DNA from: Nymphaea colorata
Taxonomy: Eukaryota; Streptophyta; Magnoliopsida; Nymphaeales; Nymphaeaceae
Reading direction: 5' to 3'
DNA: 64,000 nucleotides
Assembly (NCBI RefSeq): GCF_008831285.2
Contig: NC_045146.1
Span: forward strand, 14,151,289 to 14,215,288
Below are positions 46,589-58,162 of the stretch, in pieces. The position numbers and the translations under genes are program-made. Every line of letters begins with the position of its first letter. Positions within the stretch are counted from its first letter, which is position 1. The notes beneath the pieces were generated by a model. That model searched no databases. It was not told where the DNA came from and was given only the letters and a program-made list of their open reading frames with translations.

Positions 46589-49077
46589 TGGTCGTGGGCC
46601 TTCTCTTTTACCTGTTTTTATGTTATTTCCTTTGAAATGATAGTTGGACGGACCCACCTCACTGCGATGCTATAATTAAGTCTACCCGCTTCCATTGACT
46701 GCTGTGGGGAAAAGAGAGAGATTTGTTTACTGTGAAAGCAATCTTTTTCTTTTATTGCTTTTCTCTTCTCATTCCTCCTTTTTTTCCTTTTGCATTTTGC
46801 TTTTCCCTTCCTTGTAAATGGTGTTTGGTTCGTTTTAATGAAGATCAGAAGACAGTGCATTGAGGCTTTTATGGAAGATAGAGAACTTTTCCTGTTGCCT
46901 TTCTCTTTTCGGATTGCAACTTTTCATGATTCGATGCAATTGGAGGCGTCGAGTCCCACCAAAACTGTTTCTGTGTCGTATGGCCCCCACAATCAGGCTG
47001 CTATCACTAATCACATCTTGTGGCTTATCTTCTTATTCTTCTTTGCTGTTCTGTCATTTCATGTGCAATTGTATTTGAAGTTCTTCACGCATTTACTTGT
47101 TACATATTTATTTTAGCATTACATTGGCTATCCTGAGTAAATTTTATCCTGCTAGTTCAGGTCCCATCTCATGCCAACCTATTCACATGTTCATTCAGAT
47201 GTTCTACCCAACATATCATCCTCATATTCATGCTCATAATTCTGCTAAGTTGCTCTCTCCTGCGCTGTCTTTTCACTTATTTATATCAATCTCGATTCTT
47301 CTTCTTTACTAAGGACAATGATGCTCTATTATCGATTGCAACAAATCGGGGCGTGCTTATGCATGCCTACTTGATTGCATTATGCCAAGGGGAGAGGGGC
47401 CCAACAGCATGTGGAAATCACATGCTCTGCTCTTCATAATCACCAAACCTTCCATCTGACTCTTGCCAAGCTTTTGAATGCCCTTATATATATTCATATA
47501 AGAAAAATGTTGGGTTTTTCCAATGAAGAATTCCGTCATAGTGAATGCAAAGTCATTAAAGAATGAATGTAGATTGGATCATATAGGGACATAGTTTGTG
47601 CACGCGCCTGCACACAGAGAGCCAAGCAGAGAGTGCTGCGTGGGTGGTGGTGTCCCTTTCGCCATCCATTTAGAGTTATGGGGGGCCTTTAATTCGAGGG
47701 AGGTCTGTCCCCATCCCTCCTCATTTGAGTGGGCACATCCATCTTCCTCCTAGTGGACAACGCCCACTCCTTGAACGTGCTTCACCCAAGCATCAATAGG
47801 AATATTAATGAATTCAGAGTTAGGTTGGAACTGATGAGCTTCACCCATTCAGTGGCCGACATTGTTAATGTGGCTCAAGTGATGAATCGATTGATTTAAA
47901 TCGACTTAAGAATCAAGAGGAAGTCACTACAGTTGCAACTCAAGAATATATTTTGGACTTTTGAACTTTGAATTTCATTCTGTATCTGATACTGTCTTTC
48001 AGGATCTCCATGGAACTGGATACCCATCAGGATGGGAAAGGAAAAGATGGGAGCTCTCAATAAGATTCATAGTTGCATTATTTGTAACTTCTTTTCTGTG
48101 AAAACAGCCAATTAAAAATCGTGTTTCATCCCAGAGTATAATTTGCATTCTCTGTGCTTTAATATTACCACAGGAAGTTAGACATTCTCAACATCAATAG
48201 GCTTTTCAGAGAGGTTAAAAATCAATAGCTTATGAGATCGGACTGGAGTTTCACGATGAGAGCTTCCTAAGTTTTTGAATACAATTGGCTTAGATCCAAC
48301 CGAAAAAGAAAAATAGATTTGGAACAGATAAAAAAGGCTGTGCTCTCTTCACACAAGTACATGTATGAGACGGTGGTTTCCGACCATAACATTTTGGCGT
48401 ATCACTGCTCCTATTTGAATGAACATATGCATCTCGAGATTGGTATCACATATTTATTAAGCCAAGAGGTTTAGTAAGTTCGAAGGCAGCGCAAGATCCA
48501 AACTTAATATCTTTCAATCTACGAATTGCAGTAAAAGTGATTCAGGAAGAACACCGGTCCACTGCAGGCCATTTATGTCACAGAAAAACCAGTTTCACTC
48601 GCGCATTAGTTCGTCGCTGCAAAAGGGCAAGGGCAAAAGCAAGAAAGCAGCGCAGGGGAGATGTGAAAAAGAAGGATAGATTCTCGTGGACCGCGCAGTC
48701 TGCCGCCTGATTGCTTCCTGTGAAGGGCGCATACGGCCACTTCCGCCATCAATGGCCGTCCCTTCCCTTCCTCTTCCCCCGAAGCAAAAGCCAAATTCTG
48801 CTCGTGACCCATCATTTTGTTCCATGGCAGCGCCCCTTCTTGTTACATGCAACGTATCCCGGATCACACGGGAACTGTCCTTTTCCTCTGATCTCTCTCT
48901 TTCTCAAACACACGCTGACTCTGGTTTAGTTGGTGTTCGAAATGTAGATTTAACTTCATTCATCATTCATGTCTAATTATCAGATCCAGATCTTTCGAAA
49001 CCTTGCTTGGTTCCACCAAGTTGAAACAAAATTTACGGCATGTCAAATCTCCATCAGATAATTAATCGGATGTTATT

Positions 49078-49311
49078 TCACGGCCGATTCCCGGCTGAAG
49101 ACGGTGAGATTCTGTAATCAAATGCCTGAAACCGTAGACATTTCATTGAAGGCAGTACGTTTGCAGTAGGTGGTCCAAAGAGTCGATCAGATCTTAAGAG
49201 AAGCTGGTGCATGTGCGGAGTACTAAGACAATCGCCATCATTCATGAAGCTACCGTCCAGTAGTTCTCCAAGTGCGGGTGCGCCATAGAGCTGTCCCAGC
49301 GTCTTCTTCAT
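49078..49311 (-). other. Unassigned 77-codon open frame
   Basis: A minus-strand ATG frame of 77 residues beginning MKKTLGQLYGAPALGELLDG, with mixed composition and near 48% GC, above its AT-rich flanks. I do not recognise it and see no supporting splice sites. It may be a gene fragment or chance. Confidence 0.15.
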
Positions 49312-50204
49312 GAAAAGTTCAGTTGTGTTTATCCCTCGAATAATTCATAGCTAGCGTTTGGATGGCACACTAAAAAATAGTTTTTTCGTAGGTAGCAGTT
49401 GGATCGAAGCCTCGCTTGGGTGAGCAGAGGTATGAGGATCGAAGCCTCCCACCTTGCCAATTTAGATTTCTGTCTTTCCTTCAGGTCCAGAGTTGCTTTG
49501 GTATCACGATACCCTCACTATACTTAATAATGCAACAGTTATTGACTTCTTTCAAACAAGTTTTGTCAGAAATGGATTTTTGGTATCATCTAAAGCGACA
49601 TGAAAAGGTGTTTTGGATTGGAAACGAAGTCATTTTTTACCTCCAAAAAATTAACTTCCTTAATGATTTTATAGTGTGTGCTGTATATATGTAAGAATTG
49701 GAATTCAACATTCTACTATTTTTTGTTGCATCACATTTGATTAGACATTTATTATCTGTCTATATTTTTATAGGTTTGAAACAATGTAAAACTGTTGATT
49801 TACATCTCCATAAAGTTGAACATGTGTATTGGATTTTAGACCCTTTTTTAATGTAGTTTATAGATCCGGCCTCCGAGCTTATTCGTGCAGTTGGATTTTA
49901 AAAACTGGCCACTCGCCCATCAATAATGGACAGCCAGATCTATTGATTCTATATTAAATAAACGAATCAATTAGACTAAAATAATTCTGTTTGGCTTGGT
50001 TTTGGGCTCTTAAAAATTGAGCTCATGCTGTTGTAGGTGTATTATTATTAGTACGTTAATAAGGTTGAGGTGACCAAATATGTCGTCTCTATTACTGGGT
50101 ACGACAAAAAGTGAGGGGTAAAGGGGTTATTGAAATTTAAATGAAGTAAAATATTTTATCCATCTATTTCTAATACCTATAAAAAATTCGATAAAACAAT
50201 AATG

Positions 50205-50207
<3 letters not shown>

Positions 50208-50239
<32 letters not shown>

Positions 50240-50259
50240 TATATATATATATATATATA
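50208..50259. repeat. (TA)n microsatellite
   Basis: About 25 TA units with one G interruption. Confidence 0.95.
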
Positions 50260-50658
50260 CAAGTCCTAGACTAAGGAGGCTTGAATTTATAGCAGGGTAA
50301 CCTCTGTTGCGAGTTGGTTTTAGAGGCGAAAAGCTTTTCAGCGAGTTCATAAAAACCCAGTTTGGTTCAAAACTACATTTTCGTTTGTCATTCAAACACT
50401 GGAAACCAAAATTTGGAGCCACATCAAAATATAAATAGCCAACGCATCGCTGTTAAGAGGCCACCGGTTAGTTCATTCCTGTGAATGTCAATCCTTTGTG
50501 CAATTAGCTAGCTGAAATAAGCACAGAACTTAAATGCAGTGGTATTTCAACTTGTTAGGAAAACAAGAATTTTCAGAAGCTTGGAAGTTTGGGTAACTAA
50601 CGTTAAAAACAATTTTAAAGGAAAAATGTTTTTTTGCTTCTAAAATAGCATTTGAGGC

Positions 50659-50847
50659 ATGTGTGGATGAGCGGCCGAAGCCCGGTTTATGAAAAACCCA
50701 GTTTTAACAAAAGAATGCCTTTATCTCCTTGCAGGTTTTACTGAAGAAAACATTGTTTTGCTCTTGCACCCAAATACACAAAATAGGTGTCATGCACAAA
50801 ATTTAATTGTCACAAAATTAAGTATTTTGAAGGTGTCATCCAAACAT
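50659..50847. mobile_element. Small inverted-repeat element, hAT-like MITE
   Basis: Left end ATGTGTGGATGA and reverse-complemented right end ATGTTTGGATGA match at 11 of 12 bases. Subterminal AAAACCCAGTTTTAAC is echoed by AAACCCGATTTCCGTTAAAC just outside the right end. Related to the element at 23612-23834. Noncoding. Confidence 0.4.
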
Positions 50848-51036
50848 AGCTTTTTCAAGAAACCCGATTTCCGTTAAACAATGTTTTGACGGTGTCATTA
50901 ATATACAACCTAAGTTTTTACAAATCTTGGTTTGAATACGACTTTCACACTTGTCGTCCAAAAGCTATCTTAACTTTTTACTATGAAATCCCAAAAAGGG
51001 GATCCTTGCAATGGAAAGGGTAAGAGCTGGTAGGTA

Positions 51037-51534
51037 GGGGCGAACAACGAGACTCGTTAAAGCTCAGCTCACGAACGAGTCCGAACCAAGTCATTTGCTT
51101 AATGAGTCGAACTCGAGTTCAGGAGTCGACTCGTTCAAATAATCGAGTTGAGTTTGAACTCAACACGTAATTGTCGAGTCGAGCTCGAGCCTTAATTAAG
51201 TCGATATATTCAAACAGATTTACGAGTTTGTCGAGCCTTAATCGAGTTAAGCTCGAGCTCAACACGTAACGATGAATATCAATTCTATTCAAACGAGTTT
51301 GACGAGTCTTAATCGAGTCGAGCTCGAGTTCAATACATAATGATGAATATCACTTATATTCAAACAAGGTTGTCGAGCCTTAATCGAGTCGAGCTCGATC
51401 TCAACATGTAACTACCGAGTTGAGCTCGAACTACTTTCATCGAGCTATTCTCGAGCTCGAGCTCTTGAGGTTTCATTAGTCGAGTCGAGTTCGAACTGAC
51501 TGAACTTGGGCTCGACTGGACTCGTGTTTACCCT
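51037..51534 (+). mobile_element. CTCGAG-rich MITE, TA-flanked, with internal tandem repeat
   Basis: Begins GGGGCGAACAACGAG after TA and ends GTGTTTACCCT before TA. The interior is dense in GAGTCGAGCTCGAG. It shares long blocks with 60974-61320, such as AGTCATTTGCTTAA and CGTTCAAATAATCGAGTTGA, so the two are copies of one family. This copy is longer because a 71-79 bp unit starting TATTCAAAC is present three times (51207, 51286, 51357). No coding capacity. Confidence 0.7.
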
Positions 51535-51975
51535 TATTGGTAAGTTGCGAGTGTCCATTTTGAATTTTCAAAACATCAACTTTTTGTACTGCAAAAAGCG
51601 ACACTAACATGTAAATTGAAGAACCACGAGGACTTAGCCTGAGTCACCAAAATCTGGCCTGATACATTGGGTGGTGATACTTGGTTTCCCAAAAAGTCCA
51701 AAAATGAAGGTGAACAGCCTGCTAAAGAACTTGTTACCCAACCACGGTTAAAAGCATGCAACATGACAGATAAATCGAAGAAAGCAGACATTTTGTGTGA
51801 ACTTCTATGGGAAATATTTTATTTCCCCGCAGTACAGGTAAGATGAAGGACAAGGCTTTCTTTATTCGGATAGATCTTTGGGTTGCTTTCACCATTATGG
51901 CTTCTGATATGAGAATGACCTTTTAATCTTTTCCATCTTCCTTCCTAAAGTTTTTCTATTCTTTTTTCCTTTAGT

Positions 51976-52409
51976 CTTGTGCATCCATAGCAAGAAGACA
52001 ACCAACGGAGTTCAGATATTCCGTATTTGAAGATACCCACTTTCTTGGACTCATTCAATCAAGAATGTCCTTTTATGAATGTCGCCCCCTTCTTATCGAT
52101 GTGGCCAAATTAACAAAAATCAAAGAAGATATCTTGAAGATGCCCGAAAGACAGATAAATTCAGGGAGAGAGTTTTGTGGAGTTTATAGTGACAGAAGAA
52201 GACGAGCCAAGTACTTCTCATCTCGTTACAGAGAAGCCATGAAAATGGCATTCTACTTTTTTGAAGAATTACCACTAAAGGTGGATCTTACGAATGGTTT
52301 CACACCTCAACATGCACCCCATCTCACATTGCCTACACTGCTAAAGTTACCGCGTTCTGGTGACTGTTGGGGAAAATTAATTTACCTTGTTCTACAGACT
52401 AGATCATGA
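51976..52409 (+). other. Unassigned open frame, possible terminal exon or gene fragment
   Basis: After a strong pyrimidine-rich acceptor (TTCTTTTTTCCTTTAG) the frame stays open for about 144 codons to a stop, including an ATG at 52065. The predicted peptide has mixed composition with charged and aromatic residues (EFRYSVFEDTHFLGLIQSRM; GREFCGVYSDRRRRAKYFSS; MKMAFYFFEELPLKVDLTNG). I do not recognise it. No upstream exon was found, apart from a five-base candidate (CCCCGCAG|TACAG|GTAAGA) near 51835 that is probably chance. It could be a decayed gene piece. Confidence 0.25.
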
Positions 52410-55170
52410 AGGATCCGGATAGAGAAGCTGCCGTATCTCGACTCTAACAAAATATATATGCTTAGAAATGTGAATCATTCAGGCTTGCATCAGATACCAC
52501 AAAGGAAAATCACGTTACGTTTTGTCATTAACATACAGACAGGTGTTGAGAACTGTAATTGTTTGGTGCAACTATAGAAAGAGATCTGATTTTAGTATAC
52601 TGTCGGCCATTGTTCTTAAGGCCTTTGAAAGCTTCTTTCTCGTGTCATAATTGAATGATTTCAAAGCTTATCGGTACTGCAGAAGAATCTTTTGTACAAA
52701 AATGCAGAAGAAAAGAAAATGGAAAGAACCTGATTTTCACCCACTAGATCTGTATCTTAATCAACGTGGAAGAAATATAGTACCATTTTCTTTTTCCTCC
52801 ATGTCTGCTTGAATCCACATCTCCGTTGGCCGGATTTGTAAGGCGGCCTGTTCATTACCGACGATGTCTCCGTGTTTGACGTTTCCTTGTACAAAAGATC
52901 ATCGCGCGTTCTACAGTGTTAATGGAGTCTCGTATTTGGTCCATTAATTCAATACTTAGCTACTGATGAACGCAGTCATTGTGTGTTATCATATAGAACA
53001 GGGATATGTCATTCGAGGAGGTGATGTTGCAATTTTAACTCATAAAGCTAACTTGGGTTGTATGTCCAAATGATATTATATTGATCTTTCTTTTCTTTAA
53101 ATAGTTCGTTGTTCTTTCTATCTCCTTTTTCATTAAATACATTGTCTTCACTGTTTAACCAAAAAGACATATAAATATCAGTATTGGAAGCTTTCATGTC
53201 TATAATGACCACTTGGTTGTAAATGCATTACTATTTTCTCTATACCTACTATTTCCATTAAATATATACTTTCTATTACTATCTAACGAAAAAAGAAAAA
53301 GGAGACTAGCAATAGAACATCTCGCGTTTAATAATAGTTCAAATTCCTGTGTGATAAGTAATATGAAAACCTGCCAGGTTTCCTTTTTTTTTCCCCTTTT
53401 ACTAAAGCCTGTCAAATTAATTATCACTTTAAAATCTACTTTTTGAAGTTTATAGATGGATGCAGTTGCTTGAAGATATGTTTTGGAGACTGTGACAAGA
53501 CTTATAATACGATTATAAGCTCCTTCCCACTGAAAAAAATTAAAAAAAGTGTATGCAAGCCAATCTGTTTTTACATAATATGAAAATTGATCATTGTGCC
53601 TATCAATCATTAGGAGATATGTGAATGAGTAAAGTTTATAATTAGTTGAATAATTAAGTATATTGCAAGGAATTGAACAAAGATTCGGGGTAAGTGTTTG
53701 TTTCAACAAAACTTTCGTTTATGTGCTTCCACGCTTCTACAAACTTGGTACAACATATATTTTCATCTCAAAATGTTATGTGGCGTGCTATCATGCGAGG
53801 TCATAATTTCAACTCAAGCAAGCCAAACTATTAAAGGTATCTTATCTTCAAAGGACAATATCTGTTCTTAAATGCGGAAAGCATTCATCCAATTACTAGA
53901 ACAATTTAAGATTATTAAAACGAAGTGACCATTAATGATCTCCTAAATGATTGAGTTATAACTCATGATTTTGACTTGTAAGAAAGAGCCAACTTATTTA
54001 TAATTTGGGGACGGCCCAGCTTGGCCTGATTCGGAGTCGGGCCCAATTTTTTTTCTTAAAAAAGTTAAAGCTTATATATATATATATATAGTTATCGCCC
54101 GAGCCCCGCCCCACCAGGTTCAACCTGGGCTCACAGCCTGTTTAGATGGAAGGAAAGTGAGAGAAAGAAGTAGAAAGACTAGCATCTATTATCTTTGGAT
54201 TGCTAGTTAAAAGGAAGGAAAGAAAATGGGTAAAAAATTATAATTGGATACGAATGAAAGGAAATGAAAAGGAGAAGAAGGAAATGAGTGATTTAATGCA
54301 TTTCCAATCCCTCATAAATGAAGAGACGTGCAGGAAAGGAAGGCCATTTCTTTCCTTTCTTTTTCCTCCTCATCATTATTCCATCGATTTTTTTTTTCCC
54401 ATTCCATCTATCAATATCCTCTCCTTCCCTCCATTCAGACAAGATGTTAAATCCTGTTGGACATTTAAATCTATAATATTGCAACTTCAACTTACCACTT
54501 GCTTTAATAATGACTTTTCATCTGGATATTAAATCTTGACATTTTTTTTTTGCATTGGAAAGACTAAAACATTATCTTTCTTTAACCTTGGGAATGTAAA
54601 ACCTCAAAAAATAGTTTTCCATTGAAAAATTGTGACATATGAAAATAAGGAACATGCAAAGTCAAACTACTAATTGATGCAATCTAGTTACACCCACTTT
54701 AGCTCATACTCAAAAGGGCCACAAACGGGGTTATACAATTATATGAAATTCTTCAAGTTTATATGACATTTTCATAGCATTCTCAAACTTGATATACTAT
54801 AATACTACTATCTTAAAAAAGCAGAGTCTTGCATTTCAGATTATAAGTTTTAAATATTGAACTTAGTAGTGATACAAAAATATTTACTCAATGTGACTGC
54901 AGAACATGGCTGTGATACCGACTCTAACGACCCAACTTGGCATGTTTTGGTACCTATCACAGAGATGGTGCAATTTGATTCATTTTTAATTACTTACCAC
55001 TCTTTTTTTTTTTTTTTGTTATTCTTACCCTAGCTTTCACCACTCAGTGTCGATGTCAGCCCAGCAGAGTGCTTTGGCCGAAAGTATCCTCTTAATCTTT
55101 TCTCTCCTCAGCCATTTTATTTAGGATGAAGATGTGGAAGCATCCCACTAAAGGTATGATTTTCTCGAGG

Positions 55171-55296
55171 GCGGGAGCCAAAGAGGGGGCTGGTAGGGGC
55201 CATGACCCCATTTCAAATTTTAAGGAAATAAAATTTTGTGCTTATAATTTTGAATACTTTTCATTTGGGCCAAGCAAAATTTTGACTCTGCTCCTC
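55171..55296 (+). mobile_element. Repeat of the GGGAGCC...CTCTGCTCC type
   Basis: Starts GCGGGAGCCAAAGAGGGGGC, has a TTTCAAATTTTAAGG middle and ends AAAATTTTGACTCTGCTCC, the same layout as 33514-33673. Noncoding. Confidence 0.45.
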
Positions 55297-57533
55297 ATGC
55301 CCTTGACTGCTGGCCGGCCCTGGAATTCTTTCTAGGTGGTGAACCATCGAGCTCCGCTGCTGCATATGCTCAACCACATCTCGCTCTCGATAGGAGGAGT
55401 TGTGCATGGCTGTCGTCATCCAAATGCTCGCTCTTTACACCTTTACATAAATTTTCAATTGCACCCGATAGGGTTGGAGTTGAGGCCAGAAATTTTTTTG
55501 TATGGGACACTAAATATATAATTAACAAATTTTAGATAGTGAAACAGTGACTTGGTGTCATGAAGTTGTATTATATAACTGAACCCAAGTCTACCAAAAT
55601 CCAACATGTAGATTTGAAAGCTTCAGATTGAGCTCCGTGCAGCATACACCCTACGAGCCCCCACCTATCTATGCCCCTAGCTTCAAGCGCTTATGCTTCG
55701 TGTAGAAATAAACAAATTCTTTTGGAACTCATGTCCCTTTATGTTAGACCTAGGTTTAGTGTTGAACATGACTTTAACACTAACTACTGTTATAGTTTAT
55801 CTTCAAACTAAGTTTAGTGTTGAGTTTTGCAGGAAAAAAGATCTGCTGTTGGAATAGGCCCTCTTCCCATATTAACAAAAAATTATAGGTACAGTAAAAA
55901 GACAACTCTCCTGTCTACCAAAAATCTCAAAACTCTAAGACCGCGAGTTTGTTATACAAAGCTCCATTTTAACATGCCATTGGATATTACATTCAACTAG
56001 AATCCATCAACCATTGACAGCTTTCCATATAGCTGAGCTTCCAGGAAAGCAATAAGCAGTCCACAGACTATGATCGGATAACTAGATGTTTTTTTGTTTA
56101 ATAAATCTGCTATATCAATTTAATTTTTATTTAGAACCAAGTCTAAAAAAATCAAAATAGTCTTATGAGACCCAAATACCTAAGGTCATTTCCATATTTG
56201 AAAGATTATGCTACAACGGTTTTACTTTATAAAAAGTTGTGTTTGATGCGACAGTGTAAGAGTTATTGAACAAATAAATAAACAACTCATACTTTATATT
56301 TTCTAAGCCCCAAAACCATAGGAAAACCCAGTTAGAAGGCGGCAATAATAGAGCGTCCGAAGGGATGAGTCAATAATAGTCGAGAGCGAACGTCGTCGGC
56401 CACAAAGCTAGAGGAATAACAAATTCTTTTTTTTAGGTAGAGTTTGATGCTAAGACGCAGCTCACAAGGTAGGCAAGATCTGACATGTCCATGAACACCT
56501 TTCTCTTTTTTGCCATTTTTAAGTGAAAGTTTAAAAGTCTCTATGGGAAATTCTTGTTTAAGACTCATCTTGTATGATCAAATAATATAATTTTTATGTG
56601 AAGTTAAGCTTCTTAGTTTTAGGCGAGAAAAGAACATAACATGTGCTGTGCACAATCTATTACATATTTTTCACATGAGATCCACAAAGAGACCAATGCC
56701 TCTCCCGTTTTCCCTTGCTCTTAGAGCTCAGGATTATTTCTGAAGCTAGGTAAAGAGCCGGATCATGCACCAAATAGTACCTCTGTGGACAATTACAAAG
56801 TCATGAGTTTGAGGAGTGATTAAAGGTCTTGTAGTTGAAACTTTTTGCATGTCCACCTTACCGGCTGCACGGATTTAATGCACCGCCATAACTGCAATCA
56901 GAAAGCTGAGTATAGAGCCCAACAAACGAAAGCCCCTAAAACAGCAAAAGCCGTCAACCAAACAAGCAGCAGTCACCACCAGCATGCAGCGCTCTCTGCT
57001 CACTCTTGAACTCTTGTTTAAAGTTTAAAAATTGAAGAGAAACGGAAAAGTAAAAGCGAAAGAAAAAGAAGAAGAGAGGACATTACTTCCGAATCACTGG
57101 AAGAATCTCTCCTTACAGGGTGCAGTCGGGCAATGCCTGAACACAAGGGACAAGTGCCTGCAGTGTCTTCTTCCCTGGCTCCCTACCTTTTTTACGAGGG
57201 CCGCTCAGCCACCGCCTCCGCCTTGGGCTTCAGATCGGGGACATTGTTCATCAACAAGGTAAGGTAGGTGTGTACTGATAACGCGTGTATTGGGGCGTAG
57301 CTGGAGCAGTCATGTGCTCTCTGCAACTGCCACCATCAGGTCACTGCTGGTACTTTCCGGCTTCAAAATGTCCAACACAAGCTCGAAGGGGAAGCCTCCC
57401 CAAATGCGTCCAAAGTTCGGGAACTCCAGCACCTGCATGCCGCCAAACGATTAGCTACAAACGCGATCTTGTGAGTTCCTGAAAATTTTTCTGGAAATTA
57501 GTGGGGAAGATCTGGGGCTCTGATTCGTACACA

Positions 57534-57725
57534 GGATGTCAATGGGTCACATCTGGTTCAACCGTAAGCATTATCGGGATTTGAATGTGTCCCAGTCGGT
57601 TCATCGGGTGATCGGCTGGGTTTCGGGATAGTGTTTGATCAGGACTAGGCGTCTCATTCTGTCATTTTGGGTTTTCGGTATAATGAAGCCATGATCTCGA
57701 GACTGAATCCGATAGGATCTTACTT
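57534..57725. mobile_element. Dispersed repeat starting GGATGTCAATGG
   Basis: Shares its first 12 bases with the repeat at 44857 and, inverted, at 4660. The body includes TCGGTTCATCGGGTGATCGG. The right end is not defined. Confidence 0.3.
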
Positions 57726-58053
57726 GGTGCGTGGGAAAGAAAGTAGTCCCACTTAATCATTTCACAATGAAACCGGCTCTTTTTCTCCTTCTTCTCTTTA
57801 TTTATTTGGTATTTCAAAACAGAACTGATTTAACTCAAAACTTGAAGACCAATCAAGATAATAGTAAAATCCAGATCCAACCAGCTTCCATTTGTCGTCG
57901 TTGGATGGAAAGAACTTGATGTATTTGCATTTGGGTAGTCCTCATATTTTGATTATTCAGATGCAATGTTAAGGTTTTCAAGGAAGTTGAAGCAACTGTG
58001 TTAAGATGGTGAGGATGGATAGGAACTCGGTTCTCATTTTAAATTCTTAAATC

Positions 58054-58162
58054 ATCAAACATGCAAGTTAAGTTGAAGTATGCTGGGTGCACACATTCAA
58101 ACACATAAAAATCAAACATGCAAGTTGAAGTATGCTGGGTGCACACATTAAAACACGTAAAA
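58054..58162 (+). repeat. Tandem duplication, unit 52-57 bp
   Basis: Copy 1 (58054-58110) and copy 2 (58111-58162) share ATCAAACATGCAAGTT and GAAGTATGCTGGGTGCACAC. They differ by a 5-base AAGTT insertion and two substitutions. Confidence 0.9.

Larger units (their letters stand above)
43883..51036. other. Gene-poor intergenic region, first part
   Basis: No gene recognised. It holds a (TA)n(GA)n tract at 44291-44348, a decayed repeat starting GGATGTCAATGG at 44857, a (GA)n run at 46564-46588, a GC-richer patch at about 48660-48870, an unassigned minus-strand frame at 49078-49311, a (TA)n tract at 50208-50259 and a small inverted-repeat element at 50659-50847. Frames such as the minus-strand one at 45395-45688 match nothing I know. 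Confidence 0.5.

Noticed and set aside
47404-47424. Short hairpin AGCATGTG-GAAAT-CACATGCT
   Set aside because: Eight-base arms are too short for a microRNA precursor, and such palindromes are common by chance at this scale.
51835-51845. Five-base micro-exon (CCCCGCAG|TACAG|GTAAGA)
   Set aside because: The splice-like motifs are perfect, but no flanking exons with compatible frame were found.
53200-53709. 169-codon minus-strand open frame
   Set aside because: It is the longest frame in the gene-poor interval, but the sequence is strongly AT-rich, the peptide is dominated by AT-coded residues (Phe, Ile, Leu, Asn, Lys, Tyr), and no motif or splice context supports it.
57165-57190. Resemblance to miR160 (CCTGGCTCCCT)
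   Set aside because: Only about 11 bases match; the 3' half differs and no complementary arm for a precursor hairpin was found.
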